The notes under the pieces were generated by a model. The model was not told the DNA's origin and did no database searches. It worked only from the letters and a program-made list of their open reading frames with translations. A stretch of DNA of 64,000 nucleotides, taken from positions 82,029,049-82,093,048 of the forward strand of contig CM053156.1 of assembly GCA_028571685.1 (NCBI GenBank), written 5' to 3'. A program made the translations under genes and the position numbers. Source of the DNA: Heterohyrax brucei. Taxonomy: Eukaryota > Chordata > Mammalia > Hyracoidea > Procaviidae. Below, in pieces: positions 46,608 to 57,756 of the stretch. Within the stretch, counting starts at the first letter, position 1, and every line of letters starts with the position of its first letter.

Positions 46608-47645
46608 TTTTTTTCTTTTTTATTTAACATGACTGAGTGAAAATGTACATTCCCGTATAAATTTACATGCCCACCTATATGCAGCTTCCACTGCTCTCCC
46701 TGTCCGGTGACAGCACACTGTTCCTCTCTGCTCCATACATGTCTCATCCTCCCAACAGCCTCCTTTCCCCTCCTCTCCACCCACTCTCTTTCCTCCAGCC
46801 AGAGGTCAGCAGGATGATATCCTATAGATGTATAGAACCATAAAGTGCAACCAATATATGGTCACTCTGCATTGCCAAGTCCAATCCATTCCTGTACAAA
46901 GAGTGGACCTTTGTTATAATTTATGGGTAAGGGCAGCATCAGGGCTGGGGGCCATGCTCTCAGAGGAACCCTGAAACTGCTGAACCATCAATTGAGGTCT
47001 TTTAGTGGAGATCTCAGGATGCACCCCTTTTTATTCTTGTGTTGCCAGTGAGACTCAACCTAGTGAGCTCCATCGTGGCTATCACTGATGGTGGCTGAGC
47101 ACTATCCGGTTCTTCCGGTCCCAAGTCGATGAAGGCACCCACTCTTGTGGGTCTCTCTGTCTTCTAGGTTGTCTTTACTGCATGTCATTTTGGTCCTTGG
47201 TGAGCATCCGTTCCTGCTGAGTTGGGACCATTTGCTGTGTCCTCGGATGGCAGCTTGGCAGCTTTTAAGACCCCAGACACCACTCACCCATGTGGGGTGC
47301 AGAGAGCTCTCTTAGCAAAATGCTAGTTGTGCCAATTGGCCTCAATTTTGCCTAAGAACACGGTCCCCTGCCCCCTGCCCCAGCTACTCTATCCTTGCAA
47401 TATTGGGTTAGGATGGAAGGAGTACTCAAGTTGTGCTGAAGTCCACTTAATGTTGTTCTTGTTTCTAATGTGTGCTGTCACCACTTTCTCCCAACCAGAT
47501 TTCTAGCAACTATCTAAACTAAACCCTCCCCACCTCACCCTCCCTCTCTCTCCTCCCTTGCAGCTGTCAAAGAGTCTTTTCTTCTATACACAAGTCTGTT
47601 TTTGAGATCTTATCGTAGAGGTCTCATACAGTATTTGTCCCTTTG

Positions 47646-50600
47646 TCACTGACTACTTTCACTCAACATAATGTCTTCTAGTTGAAGCCAGGTTAGGAGA
47701 TGTTTCCTGGAATCATCGTTATTCTTTATCATTGTGTAGTTCTCCATTGAGTATATGTACCATAGTTTATCTATCCATTCTTCCCTTGTTGGGCATCTTG
47801 GTTGATTCCACTTTTTGCTATCGTGGACTGTGCTGCGATAAACATTCTGGTGCATGTGTCCGTTGGTGTGAAAGGCCTTGATTCTGTAGGACATATTCCA
47901 AGTAGTGGAATGACTGGGTCAAATGGTATATCGATATCCATTTTTTTAAGGAAGCGCCAGATTGCTTTCCAAAGAGGTTGGACCAGTTTGCAACCCCACC
48001 AACAGTGTAGGAGGGTTCCACTTTCTCCACCGCCTCTCCAGCATTTGTTGTTTTGTGTTTTCTGGATCATGGCCAATCTTGTTGGGGTGAGACGGTATCT
48101 CATTGTTGTCTTGATTTGAATTTCTTTAATAACTAAAGATCGTGAACATGTCCGCATGTTTTTTGGCTGCCTGGATCTCCTCTTTAGTGAAATGTCTGTC
48201 CATCTCCTTTGCCCATTGCTTAATTGGATGGTTTATCTTCTTTTTGTTGATATTTTGTAGTATCTTATAGATTATGGAGATCAGGCATCAGTCTGACACA
48301 GAGTTGCCAAATATTTTTTCCCATTCTGTGAGTGTTCTTTCAATTCTATTAATAAAGTCTTTGGATGAGCAAAAGTGTTTGATTCTTAATTTATCTATTT
48401 TCTCTTCTGTTGATTGTGGTTTCTTTGACAGATTTTGAAGTCTGTCCTCATTGTGTATTAAAACTTCCATTGTTGTTCTCAACTTTTCTTGGATGAGCTT
48501 TATCGTTTTAGGTTTGATATTTAGGTCTTTCATCCAGTTGGAGTTGGTTTTTGTGTAAGGTGTAAGATAGGGATCTTGATTCAGTTTATTGGAGATGGAT
48601 AACCAATTTTGCCAGCACCATTTGTTGAAGAGACTGTTTTTACCCCAGTTTAATGTCTTAGGGCCTTTGTCGAATATCAACTGTTCATAGGCAGATGGTG
48701 TCATCTCTGGGGTCTCAATTCTGTTCCATTGATCCATCTGTCTGTTCTTGTACCAGTACCAGGCTGTTTTGACCACTGTGGCAGTGTAGTATGTTCTAAG
48801 GTCGGGTAATGAGAGGCCTCCCAGTGTGTTCTTCTTCTTTAGTAGTACCTTACTTATCCGGGGCTTCTTCCCTTTCCAAACAAAATTGGTGATTTGTTTC
48901 TCCATCTCATTAAAAAATGATGCTGGAACTTGTACTGGGATTGCATTATATAAATAAATTGCTCTGGATAAAATAGACATTTTCACAATGTTAAGTCTTC
49001 CTATCCATGAGCAGGGTAGGTTTTTCCATTTATCTAAGTCTCTCTTAGTTTCTTGTAGTAAGGGCTTGTAGTTCTCTTTGTAAAGGTCTGTTGTTTCTCT
49101 GGTTAGATTAATTCCTAGGTACCTTAACTTCTTAGGGGGTATCATAAATGGTATTGATTTGATAATTTCTTCCTTAAGAGTCTCATTGTTGGTATAAAGG
49201 AATCCTATAGATTTACTTATGTTTATCTTGTATCCTGAGACTTTGCTGAACTCTTCTATCAGTTTGAGTAGCTTACTTATAGATTCCTTGGGGTTCTCTG
49301 CATATGCAATCATATCATCTTCAAACAGGGAGATTTTAACTTCCTCTTTGCTGATGCAGATGCCCTTTATTTCTTCATCTTGTCGAATTGCTCTGGCTAG
49401 AACTTCTAGCACAATGTTGAATAGGAGAGGTGAGAGTGGTCATCCTTTTCTAGTTCCTGATCTCAAGGGAAAGTCTTTCAGTCTCTCTCCATTCAGGAGG
49501 ATGTGGGCAATTGGCTTTGTATAAATGGCCCTTATTGTGTTGAGGAATTTGCCGTCTATGCCCATTTTGCTAAGAGTTTTTAGCATGAATGGGTGTTGGA
49601 CTTTATCAAATGCCTTTTCTGTATCAATGGACAAAATCAGGTGATCCTTGTCTTTTGTGTTATTTATGTGGTTAATCACATTAATCGTTTTTCTGATGTT
49701 GAACCAGCCTTGCATCCCTGGTATGAATCCCACTTGGTCATGATGGGTTATTTTCTTGATATGTTGTATTCTATTGGCAAGAATTTTGTTGAAGATTTTT
49801 GTATCTAGATTCATGATTGATATCGGTCTGTAGTTCTCTTTCTTTGTTGGGTCTTTCCCTGGCTTGGCTATCAGGGTTATGCTGGCTTCATAGAATGAGT
49901 TTGGGAGTCCTCCATCCCTTTCTATACTGTGAAATAGTCTCAGTAGTACTGGAGATAACTCTTCTCTAAATGTTTGGTACAATTCTGCAATGAAGCCAGT
50001 TGGGCCCGGACTTTTTTCGGTTGGCAGTGTTCTGATGACATTTTCAATCTCTTCCTTTGTGATCTATTTATTAAGTTGTTCTACTTCATGTTGTGGTAAT
50101 TTGGGTAGGTAGTATGAGTCAAGGAATTTGTCCATTTCCCCTAGGTTTTCAAATTTGTTACAGTACAGTTTTTCATAGTATTCTGTTATGATATTTTTGA
50201 TTTCTGTTGCATCTGTGGTGACAACTCCCCTCTCATTTCTAATATGGGTTATTTGTTTCCTTTCCTGCTTTTCATTAGTAAGTTTAGCCAGTGGTTTCTC
50301 AATTTTGTTGATCTTTTCAAAAAGCCAGCTTTTGGTCTTTTCAATTGTTTTTCTGTTCTCTAATTCATTTATCTCTGCTCTATTCTTTATGATCTCGTTT
50401 CTTCTGGTTCCTGAGGGGTTCCTCTGTTGTTCTCTTTCTACTTGTTCAAGCTGTAGAGTTAGTTCCTTGATTTGGTTTCTTTCTTCCTTCCAGATGTGTG
50501 CATTTATGGAGATAAACAGACCTCTGAGCACTGCTTTGGCTGTATCCCATAGGTTCTGGTAGGAAGTGCTTTCGTTCTCATTGGAAGCCATGAATTTCTT

Positions 50601-51410
50601 TATTTCATCCTTGATTTCCTCTATAACCCATGTTTTTTTGAGCAAGATGTTGTTCAGTTTCCAAGTGTTCCACTTTCTATCTATGTTTATTCTGCTATTG
50701 ATTTCAACTTTGATGGCTTTATGATCTGAGAAGATGCTTTGCAGTAATTCAATGGTATGGATTTTGCTGAGCATTACATTATGGCCTATCACATGGTCAA
50801 TTCTGGAGAATGTTCCATGTGCACTGGAGAAGAAGGTGTAGTTGGCTGCTGATGGGTGGAAAGTTCTGTATGTATCAATGAGGTTTAGTTGGTTAATTGT
50901 GGCAATGAGGTCTTCTGTATCTTTACTGAGCTTTTTTCTAGATGATCTATCTAGTAATGAGAGTGGAGTGTTAAAGTCTCCCGCTATTATTGTGGAGTCA
51001 TCTAACTCTCTTTCGAGCATAGTCAGTGTTTCTTCGACGTATTTAGGTGCTCTGATATTAGGTGCATAAATATTTAATATAGTTAAGTCTTGCTTGTATA
51101 CTGAACCTTTCAGCAATAAATAGTGTCCATCTTTGTCCATGATGGTGGATCTGATATTAAAATTGATTTTGTCTGAGATTAGAATTGCTACCCCTGCTCT
51201 TCTTTGTTCATTGTTAGCTTGATATATATTCTTCCATCCTTTAATTTTCAGTTTGTTCCTATCTTTAGGTCTCAAGTGAGTTTCTTGTAGACAACATATG
51301 GATGGGTCATGTCTTTTGATCCAAGATGACACTCGGTGTCTCTTTACTGGAGCATTCAGTCCATTCACATTCAATGTAATTATTGATAGGTATGTGTTCA
51401 CTGCTGCCAT
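47646..51410 (-). pseudogene. L1 ORF2 (endonuclease-reverse transcriptase), disabled
   Basis: About 1254 codons starting MAAVNTYLSIITLNVNGLNA, close to the ~1275 of human ORF2p. The N-terminal endonuclease shows LNVNGLN, LQETHL, AGDFNTPL, RIDHVIG and SDHKAIK, so the catalytic Asn, Glu, Asp and His are kept. Next come the Z region ([16 protein letters not shown]), RT motif [12 protein letters not shown] and the palm motif, here FEDD at about 49318-49307 instead of FADD. The C-terminal part has the Cys-rich CWRG/HCWWGC region. Lesions are TAG at 50064-50066, TGA at 49440-49442 (GTRKG-Cys position), TGA at 48288-48290, a 2-nt loss (or 1-nt gain) near 48160, and a 1-nt loss in an A-run near 47818. 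The first three segments share one frame. Confidence 0.94.
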
Positions 51411-51664
51411 TGTGATATGTTTATTTTAATGTTGATGTTTTCTCTGTTGTTCTTATTGGTCTGTTCTGGGACATTCTTTTTTGTGAGTTGATTTTTCACC
51501 TTTTTCAGAGCTGGTTTTGTAGTTGCTGAGACTCGTGTGTTATATTTCTTGAAATGGTATGATACATCTTTGTTGTGCTTTACAGCTGCCCCTATGAACC
51601 CCCTTAATAAACTATTTATAAACCCAATTTTAATTACTACCAGTCTTGTCATCTTCCTCTCCAT
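51398..51664 (-). other. 88-codon open frame in the L1 inter-ORF spacer
   Basis: ATG at 51664 opens a Lys/Arg-rich frame (MERKMTRLVVIKIGFINSLL to ...INISQWQQ) that ends 13 nt inside ORF2 in another frame. The ORF1-ORF2 spacer is 417 nt here, much longer than the ~63 nt of human L1. No domain is recognised. It may be chance in an A-rich spacer. Confidence 0.3.
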
Positions 51665-51827
51665 CTGGAAGGACTATAACAACTGTAGTACATCCCTCTT
51701 TTTATTATGATGACACTGTAGTTTTCATGATGATCACTGGATTGTTTCTTTCCGTATCAAAGCTGTGATTGACTTTGGAGCCTTCCCTAAAAGAGTATTG
51801 AGTAGTGTGTCGTTCTAAAATATAAAG

Positions 51828-52787
51828 CTAGTGGTTTCGTTCTTCTAAGCCAGCGCCAAGAACTTCTTTCAGTATTTCTTGTAGTTTGGGTTTGGTCTTT
51901 ACAAAGTCTCTGAGTTTCTGTTTATCTGGGAATGTCTTAATTTCATTTTTGTATTTGAAAGATAGTTTTGCAGGATATATAATTCTTGGTTGGAAGTTCT
52001 TCTCCTTAAAGGCTTTGAATGTGTCGTGTCACTGTCTCCGTGCCAGCATGGTTTCTGCTGAGAAATCTGACGAGAGCCTACAGGGTTTCCCTCTGAATGT
52101 GAGCTTTGCTTTGAGTCTTGCTGCCTTTAAGAGTTTCTGCTTATGTTTCATTTTGTTAAGCTTGATTATAATATGTCTTGGAGTCTTTCTTTTGAGATCT
52201 ATATTGGGTGGTGTATGATATGCATCTGAGATGTCTATATTCTCTTCCTTCATGATTTCTGGGAAGTTTTCTTTCAACAGCTCAGCAACGATACTCTCTG
52301 TGTTCTCAGATGTCTCACCCTGTTCGGGGACTCCAATTAATCAAAGGTTGTTCCTCTTAATAGAGTCCCACACGCTTCTTAATGTTTCTTCATTTTTCTT
52401 GTTTCTTTTTTATGATTTCTGCTCATAGACGCTGGCATCAGTAGCTCTGTCTTCCAAGTCAGAAATTCTTTTTTCCATTTGTTCCATTCTGTTTTCTTGG
52501 CTTTGCATGGAAGTTTCTATGTCTTTGATTTTGTTCTTGACCTGTTGGATTTCAGAGTACTGGTGTTCCATCAGATTGAACAGCTTGCTTAATTTTTCAT
52601 TTTGTTCTGCTGCATTTTGTATAAGGTCTAGAAGGGCTCTGTATATAATCATTTTGTATTCACTTCCTGATGCTTTCATAAAAGTTTCTTCATCTGGAAA
52701 ACTCCTTGGTTGCTTTGTTTGGGAGCCTTCTGAAGCCATGAGTGATTGCTTGTATGCCACAATTGTCTGTTGGTTTTTGGGTCCCAT
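51828..52787 (-). pseudogene. L1 ORF1 (RNA-binding chaperone), three in-frame stops
   Basis: One reading frame of about 319 codons starts MGPKNQQTIVAYKQSLMASE and ends LEERNH-TAG at 51828-51830. No frameshift is needed. Residues ~45-125 form a coiled coil (heptads such as IQQVKNKIKDIETSMQSQE), the ORF1p trimerisation region. The RRM and C-terminal domain follow, with hallmarks LIGVPE, TPRHIIIKL and LTFRGKPCRLSSDFSAET. The in-frame stops are TAA at 52410-52412, TGA at 52341-52343 (the Arg of NLRLIGVPE in other L1s; a CpG-type change) and TGA at 52029-52031 (probable Trp). ORF1p binds L1 RNA as a trimer; this copy would yield only the N-terminal coiled coil. Confidence 0.92.
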
Positions 52788-53793
52788 GTGCGTATGTAGA
52801 GGCTGGAAGAGGTACTGTGAGGATGGATTGCAAATGTTTCTCCAGGCTGTCTTAAAATGTAAAGCAAAAGGTATCTGACCACTTCACAAGTCAGTTAGGT
52901 TTTCAGGTGTAGAGGTCCCTCTTCTCAACTGACAGAGTAAGTGCCACTATATCCAACCCCAGATGATAACAAACTAGTTCAGAATACAGCAATGCTACTG
53001 TCCTGTTGGCCTTTGCTCACAGGTCCTAGCCTTAGCCGACACTGCGTCGAATACGGCTTTTATGATAGGAAAGCGCTCTCCTGTGGGCAGGCTCTGGCTC
53101 CCAAGCTAAGATTTAGGTCCAGCTGCGGCCACCGTACCCAAGATCGCGTCCTCCACACAGGCAGCAGACAGGGGGGCTAAAGGTGCCGAGAGGTAGTGAT
53201 TCCTCTGCTTCTGTTGCAGGGCCCCCAACGTAGGTGGCACTGGGAAAATTACTGCTTTTCTGATGGAGAAGCACTGTCCTGTTTGCAGGCGCTGGCTCCC
53301 AGGCTAAGTACGAGGTCCCGCTAAAATCTCGGTACCAACATGGCGTCCCGCACCCTGACCGCGGAGCTCCGCGCAAACTCCACTGAGGCAGCTACAAAAC
53401 GAAAGGCTCAAAGTGGCTAGATTAACAGAGTCCCGAGCCTGGCTCTCAGAACATGGGAATTTCGCCTGCCTATCCCTCCAGCAGCGCGTCTGAGTCCAGC
53501 CACCAGGCAAGGCCCAGCTCCGCCCGCCAGCTGAGACCGAGGGAAAAAAAGTCAAAATGGTGCGTTTACCTTCCGTCCGTGAGAGCCGGGGCTAGCCAGG
53601 AGCGGGAGTCAGCGAGAGAGAGGAGGTTTTTCGCTCAGTGGTATGAAGTCCCAGTTAATAGCTCTGTGCCATGTCCTGAGTCTGAGTAGGTGATCAGAAG
53701 CCTCCGTTTGATTATTAGTTCAGGTCTTGGTTTCCAGAGGGATATAAGGAGACGTGGGCTTAGTCCGTCATCCTGAATCCGCCCCCTCCCATC
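52788..53793 (-). promoter_or_regulatory. L1 5' UTR / internal promoter region with a duplicated segment
   Basis: About 1 kb of CpG-rich sequence upstream of ORF1, where L1 elements carry their sense promoter. A segment around 53060-53160 recurs at 53258-53360 (offset 198 nt; shared words such as ctggctccca and gctaag, plus ggcttttatgatagga against tgcttttctgatggag). This indicates two diverged tandem monomers. Confidence 0.65.
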
Positions 53794-55388
53794 TGTCTTT
53801 TTCTTGTTGATATTTTGTAGTACCTTGTAGATTACTGAAATTAGTCATGCATCTGATATGTAGTTGCCAAGTATTTTTTTTCCCATTCAGTAGGTAGTCT
53901 TTTAACTGTTTTGATAAAGTCTTTGGATGAGTATAAGTGTTTGACTTTTAGTAGTTCCCATTTATCTATTTTCTCTAATGTTGTTTGTGTACTGTTGATA
54001 AGATTTTTGTAGCCTGTCTAAGCCATTTATTAGAACTTCCATTGTTGTCCCTATGTTTTCTTCCATAATCCTTGTCATTTTAGGTTTGACATTTAGATCT
54101 TTGATCCATTTTGCATTAGTTTTGTGTAAGGTGTGAGATACAGGTCTTACTTCAATTTTTTGCAGATGGCTATCCAATTTTGCCCACACCATTTGTTAGA
54201 GAGATTTTTTACCCCAGTTTACAACCTTTGGGTCTTTGCTGGATATCAGCTGTTCATAGGAGGACAGTAATATTTCTGGATTGTCTATTCTGTTCCTTTG
54301 GTCTATAGATCCGTTTTTGTACTAGTACAAGGCTGTTTTGACTACTGTGGTTTTGTAATAAGTTGTAAGATTGGGTAGTGAGAGACCTCCCACTGTGTTC
54401 CTCTTCTTCAGTAGTGTTTTACTTATCAGGGGTTTCCTCCCTTTTGAGACAAAATTGGTGATTTGTTTCTCCATCTTATTAAAAAAATGACATTGGAATT
54501 TGTATTAGTCTTGCATTGTATATGTAGATTGCTTTGGGTAGAATAGACAACAGTTTCACAATGTTAAGTCTTCCTATCCACAAGCAAGGTCGTTTCCTAA
54601 TTTACGTAAATCTCTTGGTTTCTTGCAGTACGTGTTGTAATTTTCTCTCTATATGTCTCATATCTCTGGTTAGACTTATTTCTAGGCAAGTTATCTTCTT
54701 GGGGGCTACTGTAAATGGTATTGATTTGGTGATTTTGTCTTTGATGATCTGTTTGTTGGTGTAAGGGAATCCCATGGATTTATTTATGTTTATCTTATAG
54801 GCTGATACTTTGCTGAACTCTTCTATCAGTCCCAACAGTTTATTTATGGATTCTTTAGGGTTTTCTCTGCATATGATCATACCATCTGCAAACAGGAAAA
54901 CTTCTTCTTTACTGATGTGGATGCTTTTTATTTCTTTGTGTTGTTTGATTGCTGTGACCAGAACCTCTAGCACAATGCTGAACAGAAGTGTTTGCAGTGG
55001 GCGCCCTTGTCTAGTTCTCGTTTTCGGAGGAAATCTTTCAGTTTCTCTTCATTCCAGATGATGTAGGTGGCTGGCTTTGTGTAGATGCCCCTTATTGCAC
55101 TCAGGAATTGCCCTTCTATTTGTATTTTGTTGAGAGTTTTTAACATGAATGGGTGTTGGACTTTGTCAAATGATTTTTTTTTTTCATCAATAGATGAAAT
55201 CAAGTGATTTTTATCCTTTGTGTTATTTGTGTGGTTCATCATGTTAATTGTTTTTCTGATGGTGAACTAGCCCTGCATCTCTGGCGTGAATTCAACTTGA
55301 TCGTGATGCATTATTTTTTTGATATGTTGTTGAATTCTACTGGCTAGGATTTTGTTGACGATTCTGCACCTAGGTTCATGAGTGAAAC
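53794..55388 (-). mobile_element. Older L1, 5'-truncated ORF2 part
   Basis: Continuation of the 44926-46607 element past the inserted L1. Minus-strand fragments 54602-54973 and 54967-55242 read as ORF2 RT (EEFSKVSAYKININKSMGF; FADG where FADD is expected) in two frames. Homology to ORF2 stops near 55388, so this copy was truncated inside the RT domain before its 5' end. Confidence 0.88.
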
Positions 55389-55482
55389 ATTTTGTTTCTA
55401 ACGAGTAATGGTTTTCCAAACTCTCCTTGTTTGTCAGAATTAATACTACCCAAATATAAATATTTACTAGTGTTGTATGTCA

Positions 55483-55660
55483 AGGAGTCCTGGTGGTCCA
55501 GTGTTAAGCACTGGGTGGTTAACTGAAAGATGGGCAGTTTGAACCCACCAGCTGCACAAAGGGAGAAGAGACCAGGTCAGGCTGACAGCCTAGGAAAGCC
55601 CATCCTGTCATACTGGGTCACAGTGAGCTAGAATCAGACTCAACAGGCAAGCAATAACAC
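55483..55660 (+). mobile_element. AfroSINE, long form
   Basis: aaggagtcctggtggtccag head; tail gctagaatcagactcaacag. Confidence 0.85.
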
Positions 55661-55671
55661 TGTTACATTAG

Positions 55672-55850
55672 ACGCCACTCACTCACTCATTCAACAAACG
55701 TTTACTTAGTATCTACCGTGCTCCAGACCCAAGACAGACACAGTTACTGCTCTGTCAAAGCTAAACATTCTGAGGTGGAGACAAAGAAGAAACAATTAAG
55801 ATACACAGAGTGTAAAAAGAATTAACTGCTTAATGTCTGCAAACTCCTAA
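55672..55850 (-). mobile_element. L2 LINE fragment
   Basis: cactcattcaacaaacgttt, acttagtatctaccgtgctc: L2 3' end in reverse. Confidence 0.7.
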
Positions 55851-55949
55851 GGGACAGCAGCCAGGTTTTAATCACCTTGTGCACCTGCGCCCAGGGCCTG
55901 GGTCAGGGAGTCTCCCCAGTTCATAGCTCTTCACCACCACTTGGGATGC

Positions 55950-56875
55950 AGAAGGACACTGATGCTCCTTCCTGCCATCTGACCCAGACAATCTCTTCCC
56001 CGTCCTTGCATTCTATATTCTAATCAGAGCACTGTCTTCACTCCATGACACCTTTGCCCCCACTGTCCACACTTTTGGGCCCGCTGTTGATACCTTTGTA
56101 TCTGCTGTTCACACTTTTTCACTTGCTGTTCTCACCTTGTCACCTGCTGTTCACATCTTTGCACCTGTAGTCCACACCTCTGCACCGGCTCCTCACACCT
56201 TTGCATCTGCTAATCACACCTCTGTACCCGATGTTCTCACCTTTCCGCCCACTGTTCTCATCTTTTTTTCCCACTCTCCACATCTTTGCACCTCCTGTTC
56301 ACACCTTCGCGTCTACTGTTCCCACCTCTGTATCCACTGTGCATCCTTGCACTGCTGTTCACACCTTTGTACCTACTGTGCTCACCTTTGCACTAGCTTT
56401 TCACACTTTTGCACCTACAGTTCTCTCACCTTTGCACCCACCATTCACACTTGGGCACCCACTCTTCACACCTCTGCACCGGCTGTTCACACCTTTGTAC
56501 CTGTAGTTCACACCTCTGCACACACTGTCCACACCTTGGCACCTGCCGTCCAGATCTCCGCACTGAGCATCCCTACTTTAGTGTCTGCTCTTCACACTGT
56601 CCAGAACATACTCTGCCTCACCTCCTCCACAGGTGACTCTGAGGCTTCCCCTTGGACATAACCATCTCCAGGAAGCCTTCCCTGATGCACCTCTCAGACC
56701 AAGGGCAGGCCAGGTCCTCAGTCCAGACTCATTGACACCTTCCTCCTCCACCCCCAGCTCTTACCACACTCAGCACCCTACCCCTTTCAGTCCCTCACTA
56801 GCCATTTGGCTCCAGATGGCAACACCCCTGTCCCTCCTGATCTCTGTGCCCGGCTCAGTGCAGGGCATGTCGTAA
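55950..56875 (+). mobile_element. L2 LINE fragment expanded by a minisatellite
   Basis: L2-like sequence on both sides of the array (ttgcattctatattctaatc before; aggaagccttccctgatgca, ccggctcagtgcagggcatg after) suggests the minisatellite grew inside one L2 copy. Confidence 0.5.
56045..56605 (+). repeat. 21-bp minisatellite, about 27 copies
   Basis: Degenerate units of the type cacacctttgcacctgctgt + t repeat head to tail. Because 21 is a multiple of three and the unit lacks stops, several frames stay open (56137-56661 reads as HTFAPAV-like heptads). This is not a gene. Confidence 0.9.
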
Positions 56876-56998
56876 ATTGCTCAACACACATCTGACGAAC
56901 GCCCAGCCAGTCCTCTCTCCAATCTGTGCCTTTGTGAGTGGGAACCACATTCCTCGCTTGAAAGCCCAGAAAGGAGAGGAGGTGACAAGCCCACCTAC

Positions 56999-57262
56999 CA
57001 GGCCCCTCAGGAAGTCCCCAAGGGATGGCCGCCTCTTCTCGGGTCTCTTTGGAGGTTTGTCCGCGCTCTGCAGTGAGTTCGCCTCCACTGCGCACTGTTC
57101 CACGTGCGGGGCTGGTTCTTTGGCTTCCTGCTTGTTGCTTTTCTGCTTGGTCATCTCAGCCGGCGTCTTCTTGTCCTTCGAGGGGCCCTCCTTCCCCTTC
57201 TGGCCCGCTGCTGCTGGCTCTGGCTCTGGCAGCTTCGTGGCCTTCTCTGGAGAGTCTGAAGT
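56999..57262 (-). CDS. BCAS1: BCAS1 penultimate exon (88 codons)
   Basis: On the minus strand an acceptor (ttgctgtag) is followed by ACT TCA GAC and an 88-codon open stretch ending CTG, then the donor gtaggt. It starts [20 protein letters not shown] and contains the highly conserved [17 protein letters not shown] block and the [15 protein letters not shown] end, collinear with mammalian BCAS1. The product is strongly charged (Lys/Glu/Pro-rich), low in hydrophobic residues and probably disordered. No catalytic domain is present, as expected for this family. Both ends are phase 0 and 264 nt is divisible by three, so skipping would keep frame. Against the human protein as I remember it, the middle ([19 protein letters not shown]) is the most changed part. 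An apparent longer ORF running to 56855 reads through the donor into the intron and should be ignored. Confidence 0.97.
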
Positions 57263-57586
57263 CTACAGCAATTTCAAACAAAGCACATTTTCAGTGGCTT
57301 CAAGTTAAATCTTGGTAGGAGGTGAATAACTGTTAAAACAAATGTTCAAATGTTGGATGGTATCTACACTTTCATGAGTTCTTGGGGAACAGAGAAAAAA
57401 AAAAAAGAAGACTGTGTAAACACTTCTGATGGTGCCAGGTCCCCAGCAGGGGACATTTGTTTATTTACCTAATAATGAATGAATTTCATGCTTTCCTGGC
57501 AAACATTCTTCCCCTCTTCCTCTGGCACTAGACCTTGGGTTTCCTTGGGAAACTGTCCTTGATCATCTGCTCTGTATGGTCCAGCC

Positions 57587-57756
57587 AAAAAAAAAAAAAA
57601 AAGCCACTGCTACTGAGTTGATTCTGACTCATAATGACCCTATAGGTCAGGGTAGAACTGCCCCATAGAGTTTCCAAGGAGCCCCTGGCAGATTTGAACT
57701 GAGCACCATCTGGTTATCAGACAAAGCACTTAACCACTAAGCCACCAGGGTTTCCG
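57587..57756 (-). mobile_element. AfroSINE, short form
   Basis: A-run, gctactgagttgattctgac tail, reverse head actaagccaccagggtttcc; one of the best-preserved copies. Confidence 0.94.

Larger units (their letters stand above)
46608..53793 (-). mobile_element. Near-full-length L1 LINE, inserted in an older L1
   Basis: A 7.2-kb L1 on the minus strand with GC-rich 5' UTR (53793-52788), ORF1 (52787-51828), a long spacer, ORF2 (51410-47646), 3' UTR and A-rich tail (T-run on plus strand from 46608). It is flanked by a perfect 12-bp target-site duplication TGTCTTTTTCTT at 46596-46607 and 53794-53805; 15 bp match if one mismatch is allowed. The flanks join into one continuous ORF2 of an older L1. 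It has the same orientation as BCAS1. Both ORFs are broken, so it is dead unless complemented. It is far better preserved than other L1 pieces here, so it is the youngest large insertion. Confidence 0.95.
38020..56998 (-). other. BCAS1: BCAS1 last intron (19.0 kb)
   Basis: The intron runs from the donor gtaggt at 56998 to the acceptor tttctcttcag ending at 38020. It is packed with repeats: SINEs, two nested L1s, L2, MIR, DNA transposons, an inverted duplication and a minisatellite. The L1 insertion alone adds about 7.2 kb, so the ancestral intron was nearer 12 kb. Confidence 0.85.

Noticed and set aside
56137..56661. 174-codon ORF as a repeat-containing protein gene
   Set aside because: It is a product of a stop-free 21-bp minisatellite; other frames are open too, and there is no splice, promoter or codon-bias support.
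56855..57154. Single-exon 99-codon minus gene
   Set aside because: It is the BCAS1 exon read from an internal Met and through the splice donor into the intron.
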